Notes: generated by a model from the letters alone, not told the origin. Positions 29,657 through 38,318 are shown, counted from the stretch's first letter. The stretch: DNA of 64,000 nt from Nocardioides sp. (GCF_014360585.1 NZ_JACIXG010000016.1:1-64000), one strand, 5' to 3'. A program made the numbers and translations.

Positions 29657-30157
29657 TCAGCGCTTGCTGAACTGCGAAGCCTTGCGGGCCTTCTTGAGAC
29701 CGGCCTTCTTCCGCTCCACGACGCGAGCGTCGCGGGTCAGCAGACCGGCCTTCTTCAGGGTCGGGCGGTTGGCCTCTTCGTCAACGATGTTGAGCGAGCG
29801 GGCCACGCCGAGACGCAGCGCGCCGGCCTGGCCGGCGATGCCGCCGCCGTCGATGCGGGCGATCACGTCGAAGCGACCCTCGAGCTGCAGCGCAGCGAAC
29901 GGCTCGTTCGCGATCTGCTGGTGCAGCTTGTTGGGGAAGTAGTCCTCGATCGTGCGGCCGTTGATGGTCCACGAACCGGTGCCCGGGACGATCCGGACGC
30001 GGGCCACGGACTCCTTGCGGCGGCCGGTGGCGGCAGCCGGGGCGATGGTCGCCGGGCGCTCGGGGGCGTCGGCGGAGGGGGCGCTCTCGGAGGTGAAAGC
30101 AACGCCCTGCTCGTCGGTCTCGAAGGTCTCCTCGACCTCTGCGGTGTTCTCAGTCAT
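29657..30157 (-). CDS. rpsI: 30S ribosomal protein S9
   Basis: A ribosomal protein whose C-terminal tail reaches the P-site tRNA. The ATG at 30157 gives 166 residues: an acidic N-terminal extension ([18 protein letters not shown]) before the core [15 protein letters not shown], then [19 protein letters not shown] and the basic tail ending [12 protein letters not shown] 18 bp upstream that overlaps the rplM stop (GTGA) is an alternative start. Cotranscribed with rplM. Confidence 0.97.
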   Translation of the reverse strand: MTENTAEVEETFETDEQGVAFTSESAPSADAPERPATIAPAAATGRRKESVARVRIVPGTGSWTINGRTIEDYFPNKLHQQIANEPFAALQLEGRFDVIARIDGGGIAGQAGALRLGVARSLNIVDEEANRPTLKKAGLLTRDARVVERKKAGLKKARKASQFSKR

Positions 30158-30171
30158 GTCCTGGTCCTGGC

Positions 30172-30615
30172 TCACTGGGAGATCTGCTTGATCTCGAACG
30201 GAACGGCCTGCTGCGCGACGTGCGGGTGCGTCGGACCGGAGTAGACCTTGAGCTTCTTGAGCATCTGACGGCCGAGCTTGTTCTTCGGCAGCATGCCCCA
30301 CACAGCGGTCTCGATCGCCTTGCGAGCGTCCTTCTCGAGGATCTCGCCGATCGGGGTCGCGGTCAGACCGCCCGGGTAGCCCGAGTGGCGGTAGGCCAGC
30401 TTGGTCTTGGCCTTGTTGCCGGAGAGGGAGACCTTCTCGGCGTTGATGATGATGACGAAGTCGCCGGTGTCCGCGTTGGGCGCGAAGATCGGCTTGTGCT
30501 TGCCCCGGAGGAGCTCAGCGGTCTGGACGGCGAGGCGGCCGAGACGGACATCGGCCGCGTCGATCACGAGCCAGGCGCGCTCGATGTCGCCCGGCTTGGG
30601 AGCGTAAGTACGCAC
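30172..30615 (-). CDS. rplM: 50S ribosomal protein L13
   Basis: The GTG at 30615, preceded by AGAAGG, gives 147 residues, exactly the usual L13 length, starting with the [19 protein letters not shown] block. [21 protein letters not shown] and [14 protein letters not shown] are conserved L13 segments. It is the first gene of the rplM-rpsI operon. Confidence 0.98.
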   Translation of the reverse strand: MRTYAPKPGDIERAWLVIDAADVRLGRLAVQTAELLRGKHKPIFAPNADTGDFVIIINAEKVSLSGNKAKTKLAYRHSGYPGGLTATPIGEILEKDARKAIETAVWGMLPKNKLGRQMLKKLKVYSGPTHPHVAQQAVPFEIKQISQ

Positions 30616-31005
30616 GTGTGCCTTCTTAGTTCGTAGTGCCCGCTCAGCGGGTGCAGAGCGGGATGTTGCTGCGTGGCTTCTGACGAACACGGCCCGGCTT
30701 GCCCTGTCCCCGGGAGTTCCCAGCGACAGTCATCCGGATCTGCGCCCCTGACCGTGCGAATGATCAGGACGCGGCAGGAGTCACGACCGAACAAGGTTAC
30801 GAGCCGCCATACACCAGAGACAAATCAAGACGTACGCCGCCGGGCCGCCGCCACCCGGATCCAGGCACGGCGACAAGCACCGCTGGCCGGCCGACGACAT
30901 GGCGACAGCGATAGGACATCTGGCGTACCCTGATCGTAGGATTGTCTGACAATCAGATGATCTCGCCTCAGATCACCAGAACACCCCATGAGATGGAGGA
31001 GTGCG
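30616..31005. other. Divergent control region rplM / rocD
   Basis: About 390 bp without a coding frame I would support. It holds the promoter and leader of rplM (minus strand), including the small inverted repeat GCCCGCTCAGCGGGTGC near 30640, and the promoter of rocD with the operator at 30940. The short ORFs here are not convincing. Confidence 0.6.
30940..30954 (+). promoter_or_regulatory. Palindromic operator, FadR/GntR type
   Basis: GATTGTCTGACAATC is a perfect 7-1-7 palindrome. TTGTCTGACAA matches the shape of operators bound by FCD-type GntR regulators. It lies about 50 bp before the rocD start, just downstream of a possible TACCCT -10, where binding would block transcription. No GntR gene is in the window. 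Confidence 0.6.
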
Positions 31006-32244
31006 ATGACCCTGCTCAACGAAGCTCAGGACACCGTTGCGACCAGCCTGACCCCCGCCGCCTTCGCCGCCGCCGAGGCGCACTCCGCGCACAACTACCA
31101 CCCTCTCGAGGTGGTGATCAGCCACGCCGAGGGCGCGTGGGTGACCGACGTCGACGGTCGCCGTTGCGTCGACATGCTGGCCGGCTACAGCGCGCTGAAC
31201 TTCGGTCACGGCCACCCCGCTCTGCTGTCCGCGGCCCGTGAGCAGCTCGACAAGGTCACCTTGACCTCCCGCGCCTTCGTGCACGACCAGTTCGCCGAGT
31301 TCACCGAGCGTCTGGCCGCGATGTGCGGCAAGGACATGGTGCTGCCGATGAACACCGGCGCCGAGGCCGTCGAGACCGCCATCAAGGTCGCCCGCAAGTG
31401 GGGTTACGACGTCAAGGGCGTCCCCGCCGACCAGGCCGAGATCATCGTGATGGCCGGCAACTTCCACGGCCGCACCACCACCATCGTCGGCTTCTCCGAC
31501 GACGCCGAAGCGCGCGACGGCTTCGGCCCGTTCGCCCCCGGCTTCGTGATGGTCCCCTACGCCGACCTCACCGCGATCGAGGCCGCCATCACCCCCAACA
31601 CGGTGGCCGTCCTGGTCGAGCCGATCCAGGGCGAGTCCGGCGTGGTCATCCCTGCCGACGACTTCCTGATCGGGCTGCGCGAGCTCTGCACCCGCGAGAA
31701 CGTGCTCTTCGCCGCCGACGAGATCCAGGCCGGCCTCGGCCGCACCGGCTACACCTTCGCCTGCGACCACGCCGGCGTGAAGCCGGACATGTACATCCTC
31801 GGCAAGGCGCTCGGCGGCGGCATCGTCCCCGTCTCGGCGGTCGTCGCCGACAAGGACGTCCTCGGCGTGATCGGCCCCGGCCAGCACGGCTCCACCTTCG
31901 GCGGCAACCCGCTCGCCTGCGCCGTCGGCACCGCCGTCGTCGAGCTGCTCGAGACCGGTGAGTTCCAGGCCCGCGCCGAGTCGCTGGGCAAGGTCCTGCA
32001 CGACCGGCTGATGGCGATGGTCGGCAATGGCATCGTCGGCTTCCGCTCCCGCGGCCTGTGGGCCGGCGTCGACATCGACCCGGCCGTCGGCTCCGGTCGC
32101 GAGATCTGCGAGCGCCTCCTGGCCCGCGGTGTACTCGCCAAGGACACCCACGGCTCCACCATCCGCCTCGCGCCGCCCCTGGTGATCACCGAGGAGGACC
32201 TCCACTGGGCCCTCGACCAGCTCGAGGCCGCCGTCAAGGCCTGA
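31006..32244 (+). CDS. rocD: Ornithine-oxo-acid transaminase
   Basis: A PLP aminotransferase of class III that converts ornithine and 2-oxoglutarate to glutamate-5-semialdehyde and glutamate. The 412-residue sequence (start ATG at 31006 after ATGGAGGAG) has NFHGRTTTIVGFSD, the substrate-binding VEPIQGESGVVIP, DEIQAGLGRTGY and the PLP lysine in ILGKALGGG. The N-terminal YHPLEVVISHAEGAWVTDVDG fits ornithine aminotransferases rather than acetylornithine enzymes. It is monocistronic, with a strong terminator downstream. Confidence 0.93.
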   Translation: MTLLNEAQDTVATSLTPAAFAAAEAHSAHNYHPLEVVISHAEGAWVTDVDGRRCVDMLAGYSALNFGHGHPALLSAAREQLDKVTLTSRAFVHDQFAEFTERLAAMCGKDMVLPMNTGAEAVETAIKVARKWGYDVKGVPADQAEIIVMAGNFHGRTTTIVGFSDDAEARDGFGPFAPGFVMVPYADLTAIEAAITPNTVAVLVEPIQGESGVVIPADDFLIGLRELCTRENVLFAADEIQAGLGRTGYTFACDHAGVKPDMYILGKALGGGIVPVSAVVADKDVLGVIGPGQHGSTFGGNPLACAVGTAVVELLETGEFQARAESLGKVLHDRLMAMVGNGIVGFRSRGLWAGVDIDPAVGSGREICERLLARGVLAKDTHGSTIRLAPPLVITEEDLHWALDQLEAAVKA

Positions 32245-32252
32245 CACCCCGA

Positions 32253-32319
32253 CAGATACGACGGGACGTTCTTGTCGGCTGCCACGCGGCAGACCGACGA
32301 GAACGTCCCGTCGTATCTG
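32253..32319. terminator. Long-stem bidirectional terminator
   Basis: CAGATACGACGGGACGTTCTTGTCGG...CCGACGAGAACGTCCCGTCGTATCTG, about 26-bp arms with one mismatch and a small inner hairpin (CTGCCACGCGGCAG). It lies between convergent rocD and the split secreted gene. The stem is unusually long for a terminator. Confidence 0.8.
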
Positions 32320-32336
32320 GAGATCAGCGAACCAAG

Positions 32337-33011
32337 TTAACCGCGGGTCGGCGCCGGGTCGAGCTGCTTGGTGACGTCCGGGATGACGTACACCTTGCCG
32401 ATGAAGACGTCCTTGGCCGTGATCGGGACGAAGCGGATCCGCTCGTGCACCTCACGGCTGCCGGTGAGCGTGGTCCATCGGTTGCCGACCGTGCTGGCGT
32501 ACGCGTTGATCGTGCCGAAGTAGGTGGACCCGACGTAGACCTTGGCTCGCCCCCGGGTAGGTCCGACGCGGTACTGGATCCGCAGCTTCTTGGCCGAGTA
32601 GCGCTCGGTGGTACGTGCCGGCTTGCCGTACTCGTCGAGCCCTCGCACGGAGGTCCAGATCTTGCCTCCCGCAGGAGACCCGGCGCCGATGGTCCAGTTC
32701 CCGTCCATCGGCGTGATCGGCGCATGGGAGCACTTCCAGCTCGTCCACGCCGAGTAGTTCCCGGCCGCGTCGTACGCCCGGATCCGGTGGCAGCTCGCTG
32801 AACCCGACCAGTCGACACCCACCGGCATCGAAGTGCTGGTCGTCGTGGACGTACCGCCCTGGACATAGGAGGTCTGGCCGCCCCACTTCGCGGCCACCTC
32901 ATAGCCGGCGACCTTGACGTTGTCGCTGCCTCGCCACGACGCCTTGACGGTGTAGGTGCCGTAACGGTTCCGCGTCGCCGGGAAGACAGGCGACACCGAG
33001 AACGCGGTCAT
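32337..33011 (-). pseudogene. Second module of a secreted tandem-module protein, cut off by an amber stop
   Basis: A 224-residue open frame with no signal peptide. Its module (MTAFSVSPVFPATRNRYGTYTVKASWRG... SAWTSWKCSHAP... GRAKVYVGSTYFGTINAY) resembles the module in the upstream gene at 33078-33917, which has SGWKCSHAP and GKARILVGSTLLGTVNGY. The two frames are in register (33078 minus 32337 is 741, a multiple of 3) and separated by a single TAG. The codons between, encoding QPRNWSELAPNPVASPDTTPPR, read as a normal interdomain linker. This is therefore most likely the 3' half of one gene broken by a nonsense codon. Confidence 0.8.
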
Positions 33012-33077
33012 CCGCGGGGGCGTGGTGTCAGGGCTCGCGACCGGATTCGGGGCCAGCTCGGACCAGTTTCGCGGTTG

Positions 33078-33917
33078 CTAGGGAACCACCTTGCTCGAGC
33101 CCAGCGGCGTGGTCGAGCGCAGCGCCCACAACCCGACGAACCGGAACGGGCGGGTGCCAGCGGAGATAGCCCGGACCTTGATCCCGCCGGTCAGGTTGGC
33201 GGACTTCTGCAGCGTCACGGTCTTGTAACCGTACTTGGTCGCGTAGCCGTTGACCGTGCCGAGCAACGTCGACCCGACGAGGATCCTCGCCTTGCCGTAC
33301 TTGGGGCCGGTGCGCACCTTGACCCGGACGCCCTTGGCGCGATAACTCGCCGACCGGAGGGGATTGTTCGAGGCCCCGTTGTTGTGCACGTAGTAGTGGA
33401 AGACACGATCGTCGAAGCCGCCCTGCACGAACTCCTCCGTGCCGAGCGGAGCGTGGCTGCACTTCCACCCCGACCATCTGCCCGTCGTCCCGGCGCTGTT
33501 GACGGCGCGTACGCGACGACAGATCTGGTCACCGGAGTAGATGTGCCCCGCGACCGAGGTGCGCGAGGCTGCGTAGTTGGCGATGGTCGACCGGTAACCA
33601 GAGCCCATGGAATCGGTGCCGACCATCGACCCCGTCCGCTTGCCGTGCCAGGTCTGCACCTGGTACTTCGCGACGCCTGCGGTGGTCGTCGGTTTCCACC
33701 GGAAGGGCGGGGTGGCACTCCAGTGCGTGCCGCGCCAGCGCATCGAGGCGGGCGCGACGAACTTCGGGTAAGAGGTCGAGGCGATCGACGGAGGCGCGGT
33801 CGCGGCCGACGCGCTCGGGGCGCCGCTCGCAGCCGGGGTGAGCACAGCCGCGACCAGTGCTACTGCACCGACGAGGCGCGTCATACGCGCGCCTCGAGCG
33901 GCGGAAATCCATGACAT
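33078..33917 (-). CDS. Secreted module protein, probably truncated at an amber codon
   Basis: A 279-residue exported protein starting at the ATG at 33917 after AAGGAG: MSWISAARGARMTRLVGAVALVAAVLTPAASGAPSASA is a signal peptide. One module follows, with Cys-containing motifs (GDQICRRVRAVNSAG, SGWKCSHAPLG) and a beta-rich C-terminal half, resembling FN3-like repeat proteins of Nocardioides-type genomes. Translation ends at TAG (33080-33078), but the same frame continues through a linker into a second, similar module (32337-33011). Function unknown; export and repeats suggest a surface or matrix protein. Confidence 0.8.
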   Translation of the reverse strand: MSWISAARGARMTRLVGAVALVAAVLTPAASGAPSASAATAPPSIASTSYPKFVAPASMRWRGTHWSATPPFRWKPTTTAGVAKYQVQTWHGKRTGSMVGTDSMGSGYRSTIANYAASRTSVAGHIYSGDQICRRVRAVNSAGTTGRWSGWKCSHAPLGTEEFVQGGFDDRVFHYYVHNNGASNNPLRSASYRAKGVRVKVRTGPKYGKARILVGSTLLGTVNGYATKYGYKTVTLQKSANLTGGIKVRAISAGTRPFRFVGLWALRSTTPLGSSKVVP

Positions 33918-34009
33918 GGGGGACTCCTTGAGAAGAGCCGGCTCACGGACACTCCCGGAGCCTGGCCCGCGGAGCATAGCGAACACCCTCAGGGGTGTGC
34001 GCGCGTTCG

Positions 34010-34079
34010 TGTAACACGTCGTTCGTAGGTCTACTCGCCTTTTATAACGACCGGATAGTCCTACGAACGACGTGTTACA
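34010..34079. repeat. 70-bp inverted-repeat element, copy 1
   Basis: TGTAACACGTCGTTCGTAGG and CCTACGAACGACGTGTTACA form perfect 20-bp terminal arms around a 30-nt A/T-richer core (TCGCCTTTTATAACGACC). Its twin is at 36052-36121, same orientation, with the core nearly identical. It lies between the ECF partner gene and the secreted module gene. Confidence 0.95.
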
Positions 34080-34133
34080 GCTCCTTACCGCTCCGCCGAT
34101 CCCAACGCCGCGGAGTCGGCCCTCAGCCCTCGC

Positions 34134-35402
34134 TCAGCCCTCCGGCTGCCACCTCTGGTCGAGTACGAAGTCGACGGCGCGGTCCACCGGGATCGCGCTG
34201 TCGCCGTACACGCTGACGGTGTAGACGGGGCCCTGGAAGACGACGAGGTTCACCGGGTCGGCGGGCTTGCCCATCCAGCGGCGCTTCTTGCCGAGCCCGA
34301 TGAAGACCTCGTTGCCGTCGACGGTGCGGATGATGCAGCTCTTGTAGTCGGCGCGGCGGCACGCCTTGTCCATCTGGATCGGGTTGAGCGTCTCCTCCAG
34401 CCGTACTTCGACAAGGCCCGGTTCCCCGCCGGAGAAGCCGTCAGTGTCCTTCTTGACTTCGGTCAGAGCGACGTACGCCTCATGGTCGAAGCGCGTCGGC
34501 ATGCCGTCGAACCACTTCGCCGGGGTTCCAGGCGGGACCAGCGTCTTCCGTGCGATCCTGCCCAGCTCCTTGGCGTCGACCGCAGGCGGAACATCCAGCT
34601 CCGGGACGACCAGCCGGGGGTCGGCTGCGGCCGCCATGACCTCCTTCTCGCCGAGGTCGACTCCGGAGACGGGGATCGTCGAGTTGTTGCCGAACAGCGA
34701 GTCGAGAGTGATCGCGACGACCGTCCCGTCGGAGCGCTCGACGGCATAGGTGCGTACGCCGTCACGCGTCGCGATTCTCGCCGACTTTGCCCCTGGATGA
34801 TCGACGTCATCACAGGTCCAACCGGGGTCCTCGCACAGGAAGCCGACCCCATCCCAGCCGGACCCGACGGCCAGCTGAACCATCCCCAGACCGTCCTCGC
34901 TTTCGACGGTCCACCCCAGCTTCGTGCCGATGGTGCGCCCGCTGCCGGCCTCGCCGCCCTGCATGTTGGAGACAGTCTTGTCGAGATGCTGCCCGGTGGG
35001 ATCGAGGTGCTCGGCGAGGATGTCTCGATACTCCTGAAGCACCGGGAGGTCGCGAGACCACGAGGCGCCAGGGCCGTTGAAGGCCGCTGGCCACAGAGCC
35101 GTCGCGTCGCCCCCAGGGGTCTTCACCGGCGTGACCACCCGGTCGGGCACCGGCGACGGCTCCGCCGACGTCTCGCCCGACTTCTCCAGCGGACCCGCCG
35201 CCTGCTCGTCGCCCCTCAGCAACGTCGTCTGCTGGGCGACCACGACACCCCCGGCCGCCATGACCGCCACCGCGGCGGCAGCCGCGACGGGCACCGTCCA
35301 CCTCTTCGTACGACTCTCCTGCGAGATCGCCTGCATCAGCTCCGCCTCTCGCCGCGCCTTCACGTGGGGGCGCAGACTGCGTTCAGGAATTCCGGTCATC
35401 AC
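34134..35402 (-). CDS. Membrane-anchored partner of the ECF sigma factor
   Basis: A 422-residue protein beginning at the GTG at 35402, which overlaps the sigma-factor stop by 4 bp, or the ATG one codon later. The first ~36 residues are cytosolic and charged (ARREAELMQAISQESRTKR), followed by a single membrane helix (WTVPVAAAAAVAVMAAGGVVVA) and a large extracytoplasmic domain of unknown fold. Gene order and topology fit a sigma-factor partner, but no zinc anti-sigma (HxxxCxxC) motif or clear anti-sigma domain is visible, so that role is inferred from position only. Confidence 0.75.
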   Translation of the reverse strand: MMTGIPERSLRPHVKARREAELMQAISQESRTKRWTVPVAAAAAVAVMAAGGVVVAQQTTLLRGDEQAAGPLEKSGETSAEPSPVPDRVVTPVKTPGGDATALWPAAFNGPGASWSRDLPVLQEYRDILAEHLDPTGQHLDKTVSNMQGGEAGSGRTIGTKLGWTVESEDGLGMVQLAVGSGWDGVGFLCEDPGWTCDDVDHPGAKSARIATRDGVRTYAVERSDGTVVAITLDSLFGNNSTIPVSGVDLGEKEVMAAAADPRLVVPELDVPPAVDAKELGRIARKTLVPPGTPAKWFDGMPTRFDHEAYVALTEVKKDTDGFSGGEPGLVEVRLEETLNPIQMDKACRRADYKSCIIRTVDGNEVFIGLGKKRRWMGKPADPVNLVVFQGPVYTVSVYGDSAIPVDRAVDFVLDQRWQPEG

Positions 35403-35995
35403 TTCTCCCCTTCACCCATGAGCGCGGCGACCCGCTTGCGTGCGCGGGAGAGCCGGCTGCGTACGGTCCCGACAGGAATGTCGAGTGCCTGGGCAACTTG
35501 CAGATACGAGAGGCCGTCCCAGGCGATGAGCATCAGGATCTGACGGTCCTTGCGGCTGAGCCGGTCGACCGCCGCGAGGAGCTCGGCCATCCGGCGCTCT
35601 TCGTCGAGGCGGCGTACGACTCCGTCCGCATGGTCCTCGGCGTCCTCGAGGCGCACCAGCTGCAGCCTGCCCGCCAGCGCGTTCTGCCGGCGGGCACCAC
35701 GGGTGGCGTTGCGGCAGACGTTCTCGGCGACCGTGTAGAGCCACGGCATCAGCGAGCCGTCGTAGGCGACCGCCCGCTCCCGCACCCGCCAGACCTCCAG
35801 GAACGCCTGGGACATCACGTCCTCGGCGAGGTTCCAGGAAGCCACGCGACGGAAGCAGAAGTTGTAGACCGGGTCCGCATAGCGCCCGAACAGCTCCGCC
35901 ATCGCCTCGTGGTCGCCCCGGCGCAGACGCTCCGCCAGACCGCTGTCGTCTTCGGTCACCACGAGCCCGAAGCTCTGGGACTCACTACCTCTCAC
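35399..35995 (-). CDS. ECF-type RNA polymerase sigma factor
   Basis: A 198-residue sigma-70 family regulator. Region 2 is YADPVYNFCFRRVASWNLAEDVMSQAFLEVW; region 4 is LIAWDGLSYLQVAQALDIPVGTVRSRLSRARKRV, the -35 binding helix-turn-helix. The GTG at 35995 is chosen because GAGGG precedes it; GTGs at 35962 and 35959 are alternatives without a good ribosome site. It is coupled to the membrane partner gene. Copies of the 70-bp element lie upstream of it and downstream of its partner. Confidence 0.93.
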   Translation of the reverse strand: MRGSESQSFGLVVTEDDSGLAERLRRGDHEAMAELFGRYADPVYNFCFRRVASWNLAEDVMSQAFLEVWRVRERAVAYDGSLMPWLYTVAENVCRNATRGARRQNALAGRLQLVRLEDAEDHADGVVRRLDEERRMAELLAAVDRLSRKDRQILMLIAWDGLSYLQVAQALDIPVGTVRSRLSRARKRVAALMGEGEK

Positions 35996-36051
35996 GCACC
36001 CTCTATGTCCGGTGCGCCCGGAAAGGTTCCACCTCCGGCCGCACGCACTCG

Positions 36052-36121
36052 TGTAACACGTCGTTCGTAGTACTACTCGCCTTTTATAACGACCGGATAG
36101 TCCTACGAACGACGTGTTACA
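36052..36121. repeat. 70-bp inverted-repeat element, copy 2
   Basis: Same 70-bp element as at 34010-34079, with arms extended by one base (GTGTAACAC/GTGTTACAC). Only the inner edge of the left arm differs (GTAGTACTAC against GTAGGTCTAC). It lies between the 3' end of the TetR gene and the 5' end of the sigma-factor gene. Confidence 0.95.
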
Positions 36122-36131
36122 CGCCCCGCAG

Positions 36132-36725
36132 TCACCCCGACCCCAGCAGCTCCAGCAACACCGGCAGCGACCCCGCCAGCACCCCCAACAGCTCCTCGCG
36201 CGACAACCCGGCCGCATCTGCCTTCCACGACAAGACCATCTCCTCCGACATCGCCTGCCAGCCCCTGACGATCAGCCGGGCAGCAGGACTGTCGACGACG
36301 AAGTCGACGTCGGCCTCGAAGATCCGGGTCCCGAGGGCTCCGAAGGCCTCGTCGTAGATCGCGCGGAGGACCGGATCGCTCGCGGCGCCGCGGACCATCG
36401 AGACGTACCCCTCGTAGTTGGCGTCGACGAAGTCCACATACGCGGTCATCGATGCCAGCAGGCGCTCGACCGGCTCCCCGGTCTCGGGCGGCGCGGTCTG
36501 AGCGACGAGGGCCTCGGCGGCACGCCGAACGACCGCCTCACGGAAGGCCATCTTGTCGCCGAAGTAGTGGTAGAGGAGCCCGCGCGAGATGCCGGCCTCG
36601 CGCGCCACCACGTCGATGGAGATCTCGTCGAGGGAGTGGTTCGCGAAGAGGCGCACACCCAGGTCGAGCAGCTGCTCACGACGTTGCTCGGGCGTCAGTC
36701 TCGTCCGTTGGCTCATGCGAACCAT
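36132..36725 (-). CDS. TetR-family regulator of the monooxygenase operon
   Basis: A 197-residue repressor-type protein. The N-terminal helix-turn-helix (LFANHSLDEISIDVVAREAGISRGLLYHYFGDKMAFREAVV) is a clear TetR domain; the rest is a helical ligand domain. The start is 36725 or the Met three codons later. It is divergent from the Baeyer-Villiger monooxygenase gene, and the 40-bp gap contains an inverted repeat that overlaps the -35 of that promoter, so it probably represses that operon and itself. Confidence 0.92.
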   Translation of the reverse strand: MVRMSQRTRLTPEQRREQLLDLGVRLFANHSLDEISIDVVAREAGISRGLLYHYFGDKMAFREAVVRRAAEALVAQTAPPETGEPVERLLASMTAYVDFVDANYEGYVSMVRGAASDPVLRAIYDEAFGALGTRIFEADVDFVVDSPAARLIVRGWQAMSEEMVLSWKADAAGLSREELLGVLAGSLPVLLELLGSG

Positions 36726-36726
36726 T

Positions 36727-36764
36727 CTATTGACATCTGTTCAATAGGCAAGAATACTCTCGGT
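36727..36764 (+). promoter_or_regulatory. TetR operator and leaderless-type promoter
   Basis: CTATTGA-N7-TCAATAG (36727-36747) overlaps a consensus -35 TTGACA. A TACTCT -10-like box ends about 7 bp before the ATG at 36765 and no ribosome site is present, so the monooxygenase mRNA may be leaderless. Confidence 0.65.
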
Positions 36765-38318
36765 ATGACCACTGCTGACCTCACCCCCGTCGACCACCTG
36801 ATCGTCGGTGCCGGCTTCGGAGGCCTGTGCGCGGCGATCAAGCTCGAGGAGGACGGCGAGCGCGACTTCGTCGTCATCGAAAAGGGCTCCGGCGTCGGCG
36901 GCACCTGGCGCGACAACACCTATCCCGGTGCCGCCTGCGACGTGCCCAGCCAGCTCTACAGCTACTCCTTCGCGCTCAACCCCGACTGGTCGATGAGCTT
37001 CTCGCCCCAGCCGGAGATCGAGGCGTACATCAAGAAGGTCGCCGAGAACTCGGGCACCTTGGACCGCTTCGTCTTCGACACCGCGATGACCGCCGCGACC
37101 TGGGACGAGACCCAGCAGCGCTGGCTCGTCGAGACCGAAGGCAGGACCGGCAAGAAGACGTACGCAGCGACCACCCTCATCGCCGGCCCCGGCGCCCTCA
37201 GCGAGCCGAAACTGCCCGACATCGAGGGCATCGAGGGCTTCCAGGGCGAGATCTTCCACTCCGCGCAGTGGAACCACGACACCGACCTCACCGGCAAGCG
37301 GGTCGCGGTGATCGGCACCGGCGCCAGCGCGATCCAGATCGTCCCGGAGATCCAGAAGAAGGCGGCGCGCCTCGACGTCTACCAGCGCACCGCGCCGTGG
37401 GTCCTCCCCCGCAACGAGCATCGCTACTCCAAGCTCGAGAAGGCCGCCTTCCGCCACGTCCCCGGCGTCCAGCGGCTCGCCCGGGCGGCGGTCTACTGGG
37501 GCCTCGAGGTCCGTGTCCTCGGCCTCGCCGTCCAGCCCAAGCTCACCTTGGCCCACCAGCTGATGGCGCAGAACAACATCCGCCGCGGCATCAAGGACCC
37601 CGAGCTGCGCCGCAAGGTCACCCCCGACTACACCCTCGGCTGCAAGCGCACGCTGATCTCCAACGCCTACTACCCGGCGCTGGCCGCCGACAACGTCGAC
37701 CTGATCACCGACGGCATCGCCCGGGTGAGCGAGAACGCGATCGTCGCCAAGGACGGCACGACCCGCGAGATCGACGTCCTCGTCGTGGCGACCGGCTTCT
37801 ACACCACCGACCTCCCGATCGCCCACACTCTCACCGGCAGCAAGGGCCGCACGATGGCGGAGCGGTTCGCGGAGACCGGGATGAGCGCCTACAAGGGCAC
37901 CACGGTCCCCGAGTTCCCCAACCTCTTCTTCATCGTCGGCCCGAACACCGGCCTGGGCCACTCCTCGATGGTCTACATGATCGAGTCGCAGGTGGCCTAC
38001 GTCCGTGACGCGATCCGCACCATGCGCACCAACGCCTACGCTGCGGTCGAACCCACCGAGGACGCCACCTCCGCCTGGAACGACGACCTGCAGCGCAAGA
38101 TGGCGAACACGGTCTGGTCCGAGGGCGGCTGCGCGTCGTGGTATCTCGACGAGCACGGCCGCAACACCACCCTGTGGCCCACCTTCACGTTCCTGTTCCG
38201 CCACCTGACCAGCAAGTTCGACGTCGACAAGTACGTCGTCACCGCGGCCTCGACAAGCCCGACGGTCTCGACCGTCTCGACAAGCTCGACCACCAATGAG
38301 GAGAGTGTTCCCGCATGA
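36765..38318 (+). CDS. Baeyer-Villiger flavin monooxygenase
   Basis: A 517-residue FAD/NADPH monooxygenase that would insert oxygen next to a ketone carbonyl. The FAD Rossmann motif GAGFGG is at 15-20, the BVMO fingerprint FQGEIFHSAQW at 159-169 matches FxGxxxHxxxW exactly, and the NADPH loop GTGASAIQIVPEI begins at 184. The ATG at 36765 is used; the track's 734-residue ORF includes shadow sequence. The last ~20 residues (STSPTVSTVSTSSTTNEESVPA) are encoded by copies of the TCGACAAGC/GTCTCGAC repeat. Its stop overlaps the SDR start, so the two form an operon. Confidence 0.95.
   Translation: MTTADLTPVDHLIVGAGFGGLCAAIKLEEDGERDFVVIEKGSGVGGTWRDNTYPGAACDVPSQLYSYSFALNPDWSMSFSPQPEIEAYIKKVAENSGTLDRFVFDTAMTAATWDETQQRWLVETEGRTGKKTYAATTLIAGPGALSEPKLPDIEGIEGFQGEIFHSAQWNHDTDLTGKRVAVIGTGASAIQIVPEIQKKAARLDVYQRTAPWVLPRNEHRYSKLEKAAFRHVPGVQRLARAAVYWGLEVRVLGLAVQPKLTLAHQLMAQNNIRRGIKDPELRRKVTPDYTLGCKRTLISNAYYPALAADNVDLITDGIARVSENAIVAKDGTTREIDVLVVATGFYTTDLPIAHTLTGSKGRTMAERFAETGMSAYKGTTVPEFPNLFFIVGPNTGLGHSSMVYMIESQVAYVRDAIRTMRTNAYAAVEPTEDATSAWNDDLQRKMANTVWSEGGCASWYLDEHGRNTTLWPTFTFLFRHLTSKFDVDKYVVTAASTSPTVSTVSTSSTTNEESVPA

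Noticed and set aside
32337-33080. Tobacco-mosaic-type readthrough signal at the amber codon
   Set aside because: TAG CAA is followed by CCG, not the YYA part of that motif, and the motif is eukaryotic; readthrough is left only as one possibility.
34010-36121. Composite transposon formed by the two 70-bp elements
   Set aside because: The elements contain no transposase, and I see no target-site duplication; the genes between are an ordinary sigma operon.
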